Shown here one piece after another: positions 25,392 to 33,760 of a stretch of 64,000 bases of DNA. The notes beneath the pieces were generated by a model, which was not told where the DNA came from, did no database searches, and saw nothing but the letters and a program-made list of their open reading frames with translations. The stretch is from Anthropogastromicrobium sp050944455 (GTDB lineage: Bacteria > Bacillota > Clostridia > Lachnospirales > Lachnospiraceae), in contig JBMNRC010000004.1 of NCBI GenBank assembly GCA_050944455.1, positions 62,001 to 126,000 of the forward strand, in the 5' to 3' direction. Made by a program: the position numbers and the translations under genes. Within the stretch, counting starts at the first letter, position 1; each line of letters opens with the position of its first letter.

Positions 25392-25421
25392 AAGCTGCTA
25401 TGGTGACATAGCAGCTTTTTT
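25392..25421 (+). terminator. Rho-independent terminator of the tRNA cluster
   Basis: A perfect 11-bp stem AAGCTGCTATG and CATAGCAGCTT with a GTGA tetraloop is followed by T to 25421. Confidence 0.95.
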
Positions 25422-25514
25422 CTTAGTCAGGCCGGCCGCAGGCGGCCTGGCGGGGCCGGGAAATCCGGCTTCGGATTCAGTCCTGCCGATCTCTGAAGAA
25501 ATCTGAGGAATTTC

Positions 25515-27440
25515 ATGGCTAATAAAGTAGAAGAACAGCAGTACAACGCGAAAAGCATCACCGTCCTGGAAGGGCTGGAGGCTGTCAGAAGGCGTCCCGG
25601 AATGTATATCGGAAGCGTCGGCGTATCCGGCGTCAACCATCTGGTCTATGAGATCGTCGACAACTCCGTGGATGAGCATCTGGGAGGTTTCTGCAGCCGG
25701 ATCACGGTTATCCTGGATGACGACGATTCGGTCACGGTGCAGGACAACGGCCGCGGCATCCCGGTAGATCTGCACAAGCTGGGCGTATCGGCGGAGCGGG
25801 TCATCCTGACGACACTCCACGCGGGCGGAAAATTCGACAATAAGGCGTACAAAACGGCCGGCGGCCTGCACGGCGTCGGTTCTTCCGTCGTCAACGCGCT
25901 CTCGGAGTACATGGATGTGGATATCTGCCGCGACGGCTGGGTATGGCACGACAGCTACCAGCGGGGAAAACCCGCCGTGGAGCTTGAGAAAGGACTTCTC
26001 CCCAAAACGTCCCGGACAAAGGAAACCGGGACTTCCATCACTTTCAAACCGGATCCGGATATCTTCGAGAAGACGCGCTGCAGCGCCCAGTCCGTCTGCA
26101 GCCGGCTGCACGAGACGGCTTATCTCAATCCGGGGCTGGAAATCAATTTCATCAACAACCGGAAGGGCGAGGAAGAGAATACCGTCTTTCTGGAAAAGGA
26201 AGGCATCACGGCGTATATCCGGGAGCTCAACCGCGGCCAGACGCCGGTCCACGACGTGATCAGCTTTCACGGGACCTCCGAGGGAATCGAGGTCGAGTGC
26301 GCGTTTCAGTTCGTGGACGCTTTCGAGGAGAAAGTCCTTGGCTACTGCAACAACATTTTCAACGCGGACGGCGGGACGCACCTCACCGGCTTCAAAACCC
26401 GATTCACCCAGGAAATCAACCAGTACGCGAAAAACCTGGGAATCCTCAAGGACGACGCAAAATTCACCGGCCCGGACACGCGCTGCGGAATGACAGCGAT
26501 CATCTCTATCCGGCACCCGGATCCCCTGTTTGAAGGCCAGACCAAGACCAAGCTCGGCAGCGCCGACGCCGCCCGCGCGGTTGCGGCGGTCACCGGGGAA
26601 CAGCTCGAGCTGTATTTCGACCGGAACCTGGAGACGCTGAAGGCAATCATCGGATGCGCGGAAAAGTCCGCAAAAATCCGCAGGGCGGAAGAGAAGGCCA
26701 AGTCCAATCTGCTCTCGGCCCCGAAATTCTCGTTCGACGGAAACGGGAAGCTCGCCAACTGCGAAAGCCGCAATCCGGCGGAATGCGAGATCTTTATCGT
26801 CGAGGGGGATTCCGCGGGCGGATCCGCGAAAATGGCGCGCGACCGACGCTGCCAGGCTATTCTGCCGATCCGCGGAAAAATCCTCAACGTCGAAAAGGCC
26901 TCGATGAACCGCGTCCTGGCCAACGCGGAGATCCGGTCCATGATCAGCGCGTTCGGCTGCGGGTTCTCGGAAGGATACGGAAATAACTTTGATATCACCA
27001 AACTCCGCTATGACAAAATCATCATCATGGCCGACGCTGATGTGGACGGCGCGCACATCAGCACCCTTCTGATGACATTCTTTTACCGCTTCATGCCGGA
27101 ACTGATCCAGGAAGGCCATGTCTATATCGCTATGCCTCCGCTTTACAAGGCGATCCCGGCGCGGGGGGAGCAGGTTTACCTGTACGACGACGCGTCGCTG
27201 GAAAAATACCGGAAGACGCACAAAAATTTCACGCTGCAGCGCTTCAAGGGACTCGGTGAGATGGATGTCCAGCAGCTGTGGGAGACAACGATGAACCCGG
27301 CGCAGCGCACCCTCAAGCGCGTGGATATCGAGGACGGCGCCATGGCCAGCCATACGACGGACATCCTGATGGGAAGCGACGTCGACCCCAGGCGGGATTT
27401 CATCCATGCCCACGCGAAGGAAGCGGAACTGGACGTCTGA
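25515..27440 (+). CDS. Type IIA DNA topoisomerase subunit B (GyrB/ParE family)
   Basis: ATPase subunit that drives strand passage with the A subunit encoded next. The 641-residue protein has the GHKL ATP site (EIVDNSVDEHLGG, DNGRGIPVD, GGLHGVGSSVVNALS), the transducer domain and the TOPRIM metal site (EIFIVEGDSAGGSAKMARDR and DADVDGAHI). The motif GKILNVEKA favours GyrB over ParE, which usually has GKVINTEKA. But the pair lies away from dnaA-dnaN-recF, and the partner lacks a good GyrA box, so it could be a second enzyme with topoisomerase IV role. I leave the symbol open. The ribosome binding site is weak (CTGAGGAATTTC). Confidence 0.93.
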   Translation: MANKVEEQQYNAKSITVLEGLEAVRRRPGMYIGSVGVSGVNHLVYEIVDNSVDEHLGGFCSRITVILDDDDSVTVQDNGRGIPVDLHKLGVSAERVILTTLHAGGKFDNKAYKTAGGLHGVGSSVVNALSEYMDVDICRDGWVWHDSYQRGKPAVELEKGLLPKTSRTKETGTSITFKPDPDIFEKTRCSAQSVCSRLHETAYLNPGLEINFINNRKGEEENTVFLEKEGITAYIRELNRGQTPVHDVISFHGTSEGIEVECAFQFVDAFEEKVLGYCNNIFNADGGTHLTGFKTRFTQEINQYAKNLGILKDDAKFTGPDTRCGMTAIISIRHPDPLFEGQTKTKLGSADAARAVAAVTGEQLELYFDRNLETLKAIIGCAEKSAKIRRAEEKAKSNLLSAPKFSFDGNGKLANCESRNPAECEIFIVEGDSAGGSAKMARDRRCQAILPIRGKILNVEKASMNRVLANAEIRSMISAFGCGFSEGYGNNFDITKLRYDKIIIMADADVDGAHISTLLMTFFYRFMPELIQEGHVYIAMPPLYKAIPARGEQVYLYDDASLEKYRKTHKNFTLQRFKGLGEMDVQQLWETTMNPAQRTLKRVDIEDGAMASHTTDILMGSDVDPRRDFIHAHAKEAELDV

Positions 27441-27485
27441 ACCTGAACCGGCCGGCGCCTCCCAACTATTGATCTGGAGAGAAGA

Positions 27486-29723
27486 ATGTCAGAGACTATC
27501 AAAACCACCGAGTATTCTGCGGAAATGCAGAAATCCTATATCAACTATTCCATGTCGGTCATCACGTCGAGAGCCGTGCCGGATGTCCGCGACGGCCTGA
27601 AGCCTGTCCAGCGCCGCGTGCTGTACGCCATGAACGAACTGGGAATCACCGCTGACAAACCGCACAGAAAATCCGCGCGCATTGTCGGCGATACCATGGG
27701 TAAATATCATCCCCACGGCGATTCGTCGATCTACGACGCCCTGGTGGTGCTGGCCCAGGATTTCAAAAAGAACATTCCCCTGGTCGACGGCCACGGGAAC
27801 TTCGGCTCGATTGAGGGCGACGGGGCAGCCGCCATGCGGTATACCGAGGCAAGGCTGCAGAAATTCACCCAGGATGTGTTCCTTGCGGATCTCGACAAGA
27901 ACGTCGTGGATTTCATGCCGAACTTCGACGAGACGGAGAAAGAGCCGACGGTTCTGCCGGTGAAAATTCCGAATTTCCTGGTCAACGGTTCGGACGGAAT
28001 CGCGGTCGGCATGGTGACCAGCACGCCTCCCCACAACCTCTCCGAAGTGATCGACGCCATGGAGATGGTCATGGACCGGCCGGACTGCACGACGGAAGAC
28101 CTGATGACAGCCGTCAAGGGACCGGACTTCCCGACCGGCGGCATCGTCACGAACGCGGACGAGCTCAGGGAAATCTATGAGACCGGCCAGGGAAAGATCC
28201 GCGTCCGCGGAAAAGCGTCTTTCGTCCCCGGGAAAAAGCGCGGGGAGAAGGACAGGATCGTCATCTCTGAGATTCCCTACACCATGGTCGGAGCCGGGAT
28301 CTCAAAGTTTCTCGAGGACGCGGCCGCGCTGGCCGAAAACCACACGCTGCCGGATATCACCGATATCTCGAACCAGTCCTCCAAAGAGGGAATCCGCATT
28401 GTCATCGAACTCAAAAAAGGAGCGGACGCGGAGAAGATTCTGTCGGGACTGTACGCGAAGACAAAGCTTGAAGACACCTTCGGCGTCAACATGCTGGCCA
28501 TCGTGGACGGCCGCCCCGAAGTCCTTTCGCTGAAGCGCGTGATCGAGGAACACCTGAAGTTCGATTTCGAGATCTACACCCGCAAATATACGACGCTTCT
28601 TGAGAAGGAGAAGGCAAAGAGCGAGGTGCAGGAAGGCCTCATCCGGGCGGTGGATGTGATTGACCTCATCATTGAGATCATCCGCGGCAGCCGGACGCTG
28701 AAGATGGCGAAAGAGTGCCTTGTCGACGGCAAAACGGAAGGAATCCGGTTCAGGACAAAATCCTCGGAGGCGAAGGCGTCGAAACTTCACTTTACCGAAC
28801 GCCAGGCGGAAGCCATCCTGGAACTGCGCCTGGGCAAACTGATCGGCCTCGAAGTCGACGCCCTGATGGAAGAGCACCGGAAATCGCTCGCCGCGATCGG
28901 CAGATATGAAAAAATCCTCGGCAGCCGGAAGGAGATGCAGAAAACGATCCGCGCTGACCTCGAACTGATCCGCAAAAACTACTCCCGGAAGCGCAGAACG
29001 GAGATCACGGTGAAGGAACCCGCGGTGTTCAGGGAGGAGGAGCCCGGTATCGCGGACGCCTGGTTCGCCATGAACCGCTTCGGCTATGTGCGGCTGCTGG
29101 AACCGTCCGTTTTTGAGAAAAACGAACAGGCGGTCAGGGAGGAGAGCACGGCGGTGATCCAGTGCACGACTTCCGATGTTTTCCTGGTCTTTACGGCGGA
29201 AGGATACGCCCACCAGCTCAAAGCGGCGGACATCCCGTTCGCGAAACTGAGGGAAAAGGGATCCCCGGTGGACAATCTGTGCCGGTATGACGGATCGAAA
29301 GAGCGGATGATCGCGGTGTTCAACCGGAGAGATATCCAGTCGAAGACTCTTCTGATGGTCACCCGGGCCGGGATGATCCGCCAGATCGCTGGCATGGAGT
29401 TCAATCTCAGCCGGCTTTCCTTTACTACGATGAATCTCTCTGAGGGGGATGAGCTTGCCGCGGTACTTCCCGCTTCCAAAGCTACCGCGGTTCTGGTAAC
29501 CGACCAGAAGCGGGCGGGCAGGTTCTCCCTTTCCGAGATCCCGGGACAGAAGAGAAACGCCGGCGGCGTCCGGACCTTCAAACTGGGGGAGAATGAACAT
29601 ATCAGGTCGGTTTACCTCCTGGATGAAAAGGAAAAGCTGCCCTGTGATATCGGAGGAAGGACGGTCGACCTGGGGCAGCTGGAGATCAAAAAGAGAAACC
29701 AGGTTCCCCATCAGTACCGGTAA
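27486..29723 (+). CDS. Type IIA DNA topoisomerase subunit A (GyrA/ParC family)
   Basis: DNA cleavage-religation subunit. The 745-residue protein carries the catalytic tyrosine Y119 in AAMRYTEARL and the quinolone-pocket region GDTMGKYHPHGDSSIYDALV. The coiled coil and C-terminal beta-pinwheel follow (about 490-735). In place of the canonical GyrA box QRRGGKG it has PGQKRNAGGVRTFKL, which keeps only part of the motif; this and the short C-terminus suggest decatenation (topoisomerase IV-like) more than DNA-wrapping gyrase activity. It starts after TGGAGAGAAG, 45 bases behind subunit B. Confidence 0.92.
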   Translation: MSETIKTTEYSAEMQKSYINYSMSVITSRAVPDVRDGLKPVQRRVLYAMNELGITADKPHRKSARIVGDTMGKYHPHGDSSIYDALVVLAQDFKKNIPLVDGHGNFGSIEGDGAAAMRYTEARLQKFTQDVFLADLDKNVVDFMPNFDETEKEPTVLPVKIPNFLVNGSDGIAVGMVTSTPPHNLSEVIDAMEMVMDRPDCTTEDLMTAVKGPDFPTGGIVTNADELREIYETGQGKIRVRGKASFVPGKKRGEKDRIVISEIPYTMVGAGISKFLEDAAALAENHTLPDITDISNQSSKEGIRIVIELKKGADAEKILSGLYAKTKLEDTFGVNMLAIVDGRPEVLSLKRVIEEHLKFDFEIYTRKYTTLLEKEKAKSEVQEGLIRAVDVIDLIIEIIRGSRTLKMAKECLVDGKTEGIRFRTKSSEAKASKLHFTERQAEAILELRLGKLIGLEVDALMEEHRKSLAAIGRYEKILGSRKEMQKTIRADLELIRKNYSRKRRTEITVKEPAVFREEEPGIADAWFAMNRFGYVRLLEPSVFEKNEQAVREESTAVIQCTTSDVFLVFTAEGYAHQLKAADIPFAKLREKGSPVDNLCRYDGSKERMIAVFNRRDIQSKTLLMVTRAGMIRQIAGMEFNLSRLSFTTMNLSEGDELAAVLPASKATAVLVTDQKRAGRFSLSEIPGQKRNAGGVRTFKLGENEHIRSVYLLDEKEKLPCDIGGRTVDLGQLEIKKRNQVPHQYR

Positions 29724-29728
29724 AACGG

Positions 29729-29758
29729 TTGCAAAAACGAGCCGCGGCGTGATATGAT
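29729..29758 (+). promoter_or_regulatory. Promoter of the NlpC/P60 gene
   Basis: TTGCAA (29729-29734) and TATGAT (29753-29758) are spaced by 18 bp. A leader of about 125 bases follows. Confidence 0.7.
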
Positions 29759-29894
29759 CTGGCGTGTATTGTCTGCGGAGACGAAAAGTCACCCGCGGAC
29801 AGAGACGCCGCAATGCCGCGGGAGCGCGGAAGCGGCGGAAGACAGGCGAAGCTGAACAGCCTGAAAGGCTGCTCTGAGGGAGACATACGGACAG

Positions 29895-31208
29895 ATGGAG
29901 AATAGCAGCAATCCCGGAGATATGGCAGAAACCAGTAAAGAAGAGAGCACCCCGGCTTCCGAATCCGAGCGGATGAAGTATTTCCGGAAACGGAAGGAAA
30001 AGGAACTGGCCAGAAGGCGGAGAAACAGAATCCTTTTGCGCGCCTGCATTCCCGCCCTGGCCGTCTGCGCGGTCATCCTGATCGCGGTGCGGACCGCGAA
30101 AACCGGCGGCACCTCGCAGAACAGCGTGGAGGATTCGGTGATTCTGCAGGAATCGGCGGAGACGGAAGAGCCATCTTCCGCGCCGTCCGGCGGGATTTCC
30201 GGGCAGACGGCTGAAACTGAGACCGGGGATTCTTCCGGGGAAACGGAAACCGGGCTGACGGAAACGGGGACGGATCCGGTGGAGACCGGATCAGACGCGG
30301 AAGCGGACCTGACCGAAGAGCCTGAATCCGAGGAAGAGGAAGACCCCAGAACGGACGTTTGGAATCACTACACCAACATGTTCATCGCCGTCACGTCGGA
30401 AGGATACCTGAATATCAGAGACCAGCCGAGCTCCTCCGGAATGATCGTCGGAAGGCTGCTCAAGTATTCCGGCGGGGAAGTGCTGGAGGACACCGGAACC
30501 GGATGGCTGCACATTCAGTCCGGCGATATCGAGGGATACGTGAGCGCGGAGTTCTGCGTTACGGGCGAGGAAGCGAGACAGCTGGCGCTGGACCACTGCT
30601 ACGTGATGGTGAAGGTGAACGCCGAGAGGCTGAACGTGAGGTCGGGGCCGGGCGAGGAATATCCGGTATGGACGCAGCTCGGTTCCTCCGCTCTGCAGAC
30701 CTGGCTGGGAGAGGAGAACGGCTGGTACGAGATCGCCATCAACGACACGAACGGATATATCAGCATGGATTATGCCGAGAAGGGCTGCTATCTCAAGACG
30801 GCGATGCCCTGGAGCTCCGTATCCAAGTATTCGGAGACCAGGCAGAAGATCTTCTCCTACGGCGAACAGTTCCTCGGCGTACCGTATGTGTACGGCGGGA
30901 CAAGCCTGACGACGGGCCTCGACTGTTCCAGCTTTGTCCAGCAGGTCTACCAGAACGCGATCGGAATCAGCCTGCCGCGCACTTCCCGCGAGCAGGTCAA
31001 CTGCGGCGCGGCGGTCGCGAGCCTCGCGGAGGCGAAAGCCGGCGACCTTCTGTTCTACTGCGACGCGCAGGGCGTGATCGACCATGTGGCGATCTATATG
31101 GGAGATTACAAGATCCTTCACTGCTCGCTCTCCCAGGGCGGCGTCGTCATCACGGCCTATAACTACAGCACCGAGCCGGTGGCGATCCGCGACGTGATTC
31201 AGGACTGA
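29895..31208 (+). CDS. Membrane-anchored SH3b and NlpC/P60 cell-wall peptidase
   Basis: Predicted D,L-endopeptidase that cuts peptidoglycan stem peptides outside the cell. The 437-residue protein has a basic N-terminus, one membrane segment (about 47-66), a Thr/Glu/Gly-rich linker (about 70-155), two bacterial SH3 domains (about 165-225 and 235-295, each with the LNIRD/LNVRS signature) and a C-terminal NlpC/P60 domain. The catalytic Cys is C344 in LDCSSF, with H397 in DHVAIYMG and a third residue near ILHCS. The signal is uncleaved or type II-anchor like. It is a single-gene unit with its own promoter. Confidence 0.93.
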   Translation: MENSSNPGDMAETSKEESTPASESERMKYFRKRKEKELARRRRNRILLRACIPALAVCAVILIAVRTAKTGGTSQNSVEDSVILQESAETEEPSSAPSGGISGQTAETETGDSSGETETGLTETGTDPVETGSDAEADLTEEPESEEEEDPRTDVWNHYTNMFIAVTSEGYLNIRDQPSSSGMIVGRLLKYSGGEVLEDTGTGWLHIQSGDIEGYVSAEFCVTGEEARQLALDHCYVMVKVNAERLNVRSGPGEEYPVWTQLGSSALQTWLGEENGWYEIAINDTNGYISMDYAEKGCYLKTAMPWSSVSKYSETRQKIFSYGEQFLGVPYVYGGTSLTTGLDCSSFVQQVYQNAIGISLPRTSREQVNCGAAVASLAEAKAGDLLFYCDAQGVIDHVAIYMGDYKILHCSLSQGGVVITAYNYSTEPVAIRDVIQD

Positions 31209-31224
31209 ATCTTTGCGTTTATGC

Positions 31225-31252
31225 TTGCATTCCGGCGGAAATGATGTATAAT
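31225..31252 (+). promoter_or_regulatory. Sigma-A promoter of the rimP-nusA-infB operon
   Basis: TTGCAT (31225-31230) and a perfect TATAAT (31247-31252) are spaced by 16 bp. Transcription would start near 31259, leaving a leader of about 105 bases before rimP. Confidence 0.82.
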
Positions 31253-31278
31253 AATAAGGTAAACATGAAATTTATTTT

Positions 31279-31306
31279 GAAGAGTGGGCCGCGAGGCCCA
31301 CTCTTC
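31279..31306 (+). promoter_or_regulatory. Leader hairpin (attenuator candidate) before rimP
   Basis: A 12-bp perfect stem GAAGAGTGGGCC and GGCCCACTCTTC closes a GCGA tetraloop about 20 bases after the predicted transcription start. The following tract is short and interrupted (TTCTTGCG), as expected for a weak or NusA-dependent terminator. It sits in the leader of the operon that encodes NusA. Confidence 0.75.
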
Positions 31307-31364
31307 TTGCGTACAGACGGACTGTGCGCGGAATTTTTCCTGCGGAGCGGTGTCCGGGAGGAGT

Positions 31365-31832
31365 ATGAGCAGAAAAGAGACAATTGAATCAAAGGCGGAG
31401 GCCCTGATCCATCCGATTCTTGACCGGAAGGGGTTCGAACTGGTGGACCTCGAGTATGTGCGGGAAGCGGGCCAGTGGTATCTCCGCGCGTACATTGACA
31501 AGCCGGGCGGGATCACGATCGACGACTGTGAGGCGGTCAGCCGGGAGTTTAACGATCTTCTTGACCGGGATGATTTCATTCCTGACAGCTACATCATGGA
31601 GATCAGTTCCCCTGGCCTCGGGCGTCCGCTCAAAAAGGAAAAGGATTTTGCGCGGAATATCGGAAAGCACGTTGAACTGAAACTGTACCAGGCCGTGAAC
31701 GGGAGAAAGGAATTTGACGGGATCCTCGCCTCGTATACGGACAGCACGGTGACAGTGGACATCTCCGGTGAGGGAGAAAAGGAATTTGCGCGGAAAGATC
31801 TCGCGATGATCCGCCAGGCAGTGGATTTTTGA
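31365..31832 (+). CDS. rimP: Ribosome maturation factor RimP
   Basis: Needed for 30S subunit maturation. The 155-residue protein begins MSRKETIESKAEALIHPIL after GGGAGGAGT; a longer reading would include the leader hairpin. The two-domain RimP fold is shown by GFELVDLEYVREAGQWYLRAYID, the DDCEAVSREF motif and the MEISSPGLGRPL block, followed by the SH3-like C-terminal domain. It is the first gene of the nusA operon. Confidence 0.96.
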   Translation: MSRKETIESKAEALIHPILDRKGFELVDLEYVREAGQWYLRAYIDKPGGITIDDCEAVSREFNDLLDRDDFIPDSYIMEISSPGLGRPLKKEKDFARNIGKHVELKLYQAVNGRKEFDGILASYTDSTVTVDISGEGEKEFARKDLAMIRQAVDF

Positions 31833-31858
31833 CGGAAAGCGGGCACGCAGGAGGAGAA

Positions 31859-33148
31859 ATGAACACAGAATTAATGGAAGCCCTCAATCTTCTGGTAAAA
31901 GAGAAGGGGATCGATAAGAATGAGATTATTGAAGCCATCAGAGAATCTCTGGTGCAGGCATGCAAGCGAAACTACGGCGCTGATGAAAAGGATGTTTCCG
32001 TCACCATCAATCCGGATACCGGAAATTATCAGATTTTCGCGCTGAAATCCGTCGTCTCCGATGAGGATGCCGCCAATCTGGCCGCCAGAATGAAGAATTC
32101 ATCGATCACCGAGTTCGCGGACCGCATCGACCCGGCCAATGAGGCCGCCGAGATCAACCGCCTCCGCGCGGAAAGCTTCAGGACCATCTCACTGACCGAG
32201 GCGCAGCAGATCAATCCGCAGGCGCAGATCGGGGATACCGTCGAGGTCGCGATCAACAGCAGAAACTTCAGCCGCATCGCGACGTCCAACGCCAAGAGCG
32301 TCATCCTGCAGAAAATCCGCGAGCAGGAAAACAGTGTGGTCTACGACTATTACAAGGAGCGCGAAGGCACCATCATCACCGGCAGCGTAGCCCGCTACGT
32401 CCGTCCGAAGCTCCGCCCGGGCGATCCCGAACCGGAACCCGGCAAACCGATCAGGCAGAATGTCTGTATCAACCTTGACCGGGTGGAGGCTATGCTCACT
32501 GTCAACGACCAGGTGCCTACCGAAGTCTACGCCGTCGGCCGCAAGATGAAGTTTCTGATTCAGAGTGTCAAGAGAACGACGCGCGGCTGCATGATCAATG
32601 TTTCCCGCAGCAGCCGCAGATTCGTCGAAGAACTTTTCAGGGAAGAAGTTCCCGAGATCCGCGATGGTACAGTCGAAATCCGGGCAATCGCCCGGGATCC
32701 CGGATCCCGCACCAAGATGGCGGTGTGGTCCAACGACCGCAGGGTCGAGGCGATCGGCGCATGCGTCGGCGAGCGCAGCAGCCGCGTGAACGCGGTGGTT
32801 TCCGAACTCAACGGGGAGAAGATCGATATCATCGGCTGGGACGATGATGTCGCAAACCTGATTGAAAACGCGCTGAGCCCGGCCAAAGCGATCTTTGTCG
32901 CCGTATACGACGAGGACAAATCCGCCGTCGTTGTGGTCAGGGATGACCAGCTCTCCCTGGCGATCGGCAAAGGCGGACAGAACGCGAGCCTTGCGGCGAG
33001 ACTCACCGATTACAAGATCGATATCCGCAGCGAGACGCAGGCCATCGAGAGCGGCCTGTACGACGAACTCGGCATCGAGATTCCGGAAGGATATGAGGCC
33101 GGAGCCGCGGCTGAGGAAGCAGGACAGGACGGAACCGGGGAGAACTGA
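31859..33148 (+). CDS. nusA: Transcription termination/antitermination protein NusA
   Basis: Binds RNA polymerase and modulates pausing, termination and antitermination. The 429-residue protein has the N-terminal polymerase-binding domain (MNTELMEALNLLVKEKGID), an S1 domain (about 135-205), and two KH domains with the typical blocks GACVGERSSRVNAV and AIGKGGQNASLAARLT. It lacks the acidic repeats of proteobacterial NusA, as usual for Firmicutes, and ends in an Ala/Glu-rich tail. I use ATG 31859 after AGGAGGAGAA. It is 26 bases behind rimP. Confidence 0.97.
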   Translation: MNTELMEALNLLVKEKGIDKNEIIEAIRESLVQACKRNYGADEKDVSVTINPDTGNYQIFALKSVVSDEDAANLAARMKNSSITEFADRIDPANEAAEINRLRAESFRTISLTEAQQINPQAQIGDTVEVAINSRNFSRIATSNAKSVILQKIREQENSVVYDYYKEREGTIITGSVARYVRPKLRPGDPEPEPGKPIRQNVCINLDRVEAMLTVNDQVPTEVYAVGRKMKFLIQSVKRTTRGCMINVSRSSRRFVEELFREEVPEIRDGTVEIRAIARDPGSRTKMAVWSNDRRVEAIGACVGERSSRVNAVVSELNGEKIDIIGWDDDVANLIENALSPAKAIFVAVYDEDKSAVVVVRDDQLSLAIGKGGQNASLAARLTDYKIDIRSETQAIESGLYDELGIEIPEGYEAGAAAEEAGQDGTGEN

Positions 33149-33167
33149 GGCAGAAACGAGGGGGATT

Positions 33168-33440
33168 ATGGCAGCAGAGAGAAAGCCTGTCATGAGGCAG
33201 TGCGTCGGATGCGGCCAGGTACGCGAGAAGAAGGACATGATCCGTGTGGTCCGCAGGCCGGACGGAAGCGCTGCCATCGATACGACAGGGAAAATGAACG
33301 GCAGGGGGGCTTACCTCTGCAGGAATCCCGAATGTCTGAAAAAGGCGGTCAGGAAGAAATCGCTCGCCAGATCGCTCCAGATTGAAATTCCGGAGGAACT
33401 CGCCGAGCGGCTCAAAGGGGAGATTACGAATATTGAGTGA
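33168..33440 (+). CDS. YlxR (RnpM) family RNA-binding protein
   Basis: Small basic protein always found between nusA and infB in Firmicutes; the Bacillus homologue is reported to bind RNase P RNA. The 90 residues contain the signature MRQCVGCGQVREKKDMIRVVR and GRGAYLCRNPECLKKAVRK, giving a CxxC and C(x)4C arrangement. The start at ATG 33168 follows CGAGGGGG. It overlaps the next gene's TTG start by eight bases. Confidence 0.93.
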   Translation: MAAERKPVMRQCVGCGQVREKKDMIRVVRRPDGSAAIDTTGKMNGRGAYLCRNPECLKKAVRKKSLARSLQIEIPEELAERLKGEITNIE

Positions 33441-33753
33441 CAGGATCTTATCTTTTCTGGGACTCGCCGAAAAGGCGGGAAAAGCAGAGACAGGCGGCTT
33501 CGCGGTAGACAAAGCCGTAAAGGACGGCCGGGCGTATCTGGTGATTGTCGCTTCGGACGCTTCCGCCCGGACCAGGAAGTCCCTGTCGGATCTCTGCGCC
33601 TATTATCATGTTGCAATGAGGATTTATGCTGATAAGGAAACTCTCGGAGCGGCCGCAGGCAAAGACGGGAGGTCCTGTGTTGCGATCACCGATTCCGGTT
33701 TCGCAAAGGCATTGGAAAAGAAATTGATTTCAGCAGAAGAGAAGGATCGGTGA
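33433..33753 (+). CDS. L7Ae/L30e/S12e family ribosomal protein YlxQ
   Basis: K-turn RNA-binding protein of the nusA-infB operon. I infer a TTG start at 33433 (MSDRILSFLGLAEKAGKAETGG), which gives 106 residues, the usual length, and overlaps the ylxR stop by eight bases; no ATG or GTG is better placed. The AEKAGK motif and the DASARTRKSLSDLCAYYHV block match the family. AAGGGGAG lies about 12 bases before the start. Confidence 0.9.
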   Translation: MSDRILSFLGLAEKAGKAETGGFAVDKAVKDGRAYLVIVASDASARTRKSLSDLCAYYHVAMRIYADKETLGAAAGKDGRSCVAITDSGFAKALEKKLISAEEKDR

Positions 33754-33760
33754 TGGTACT

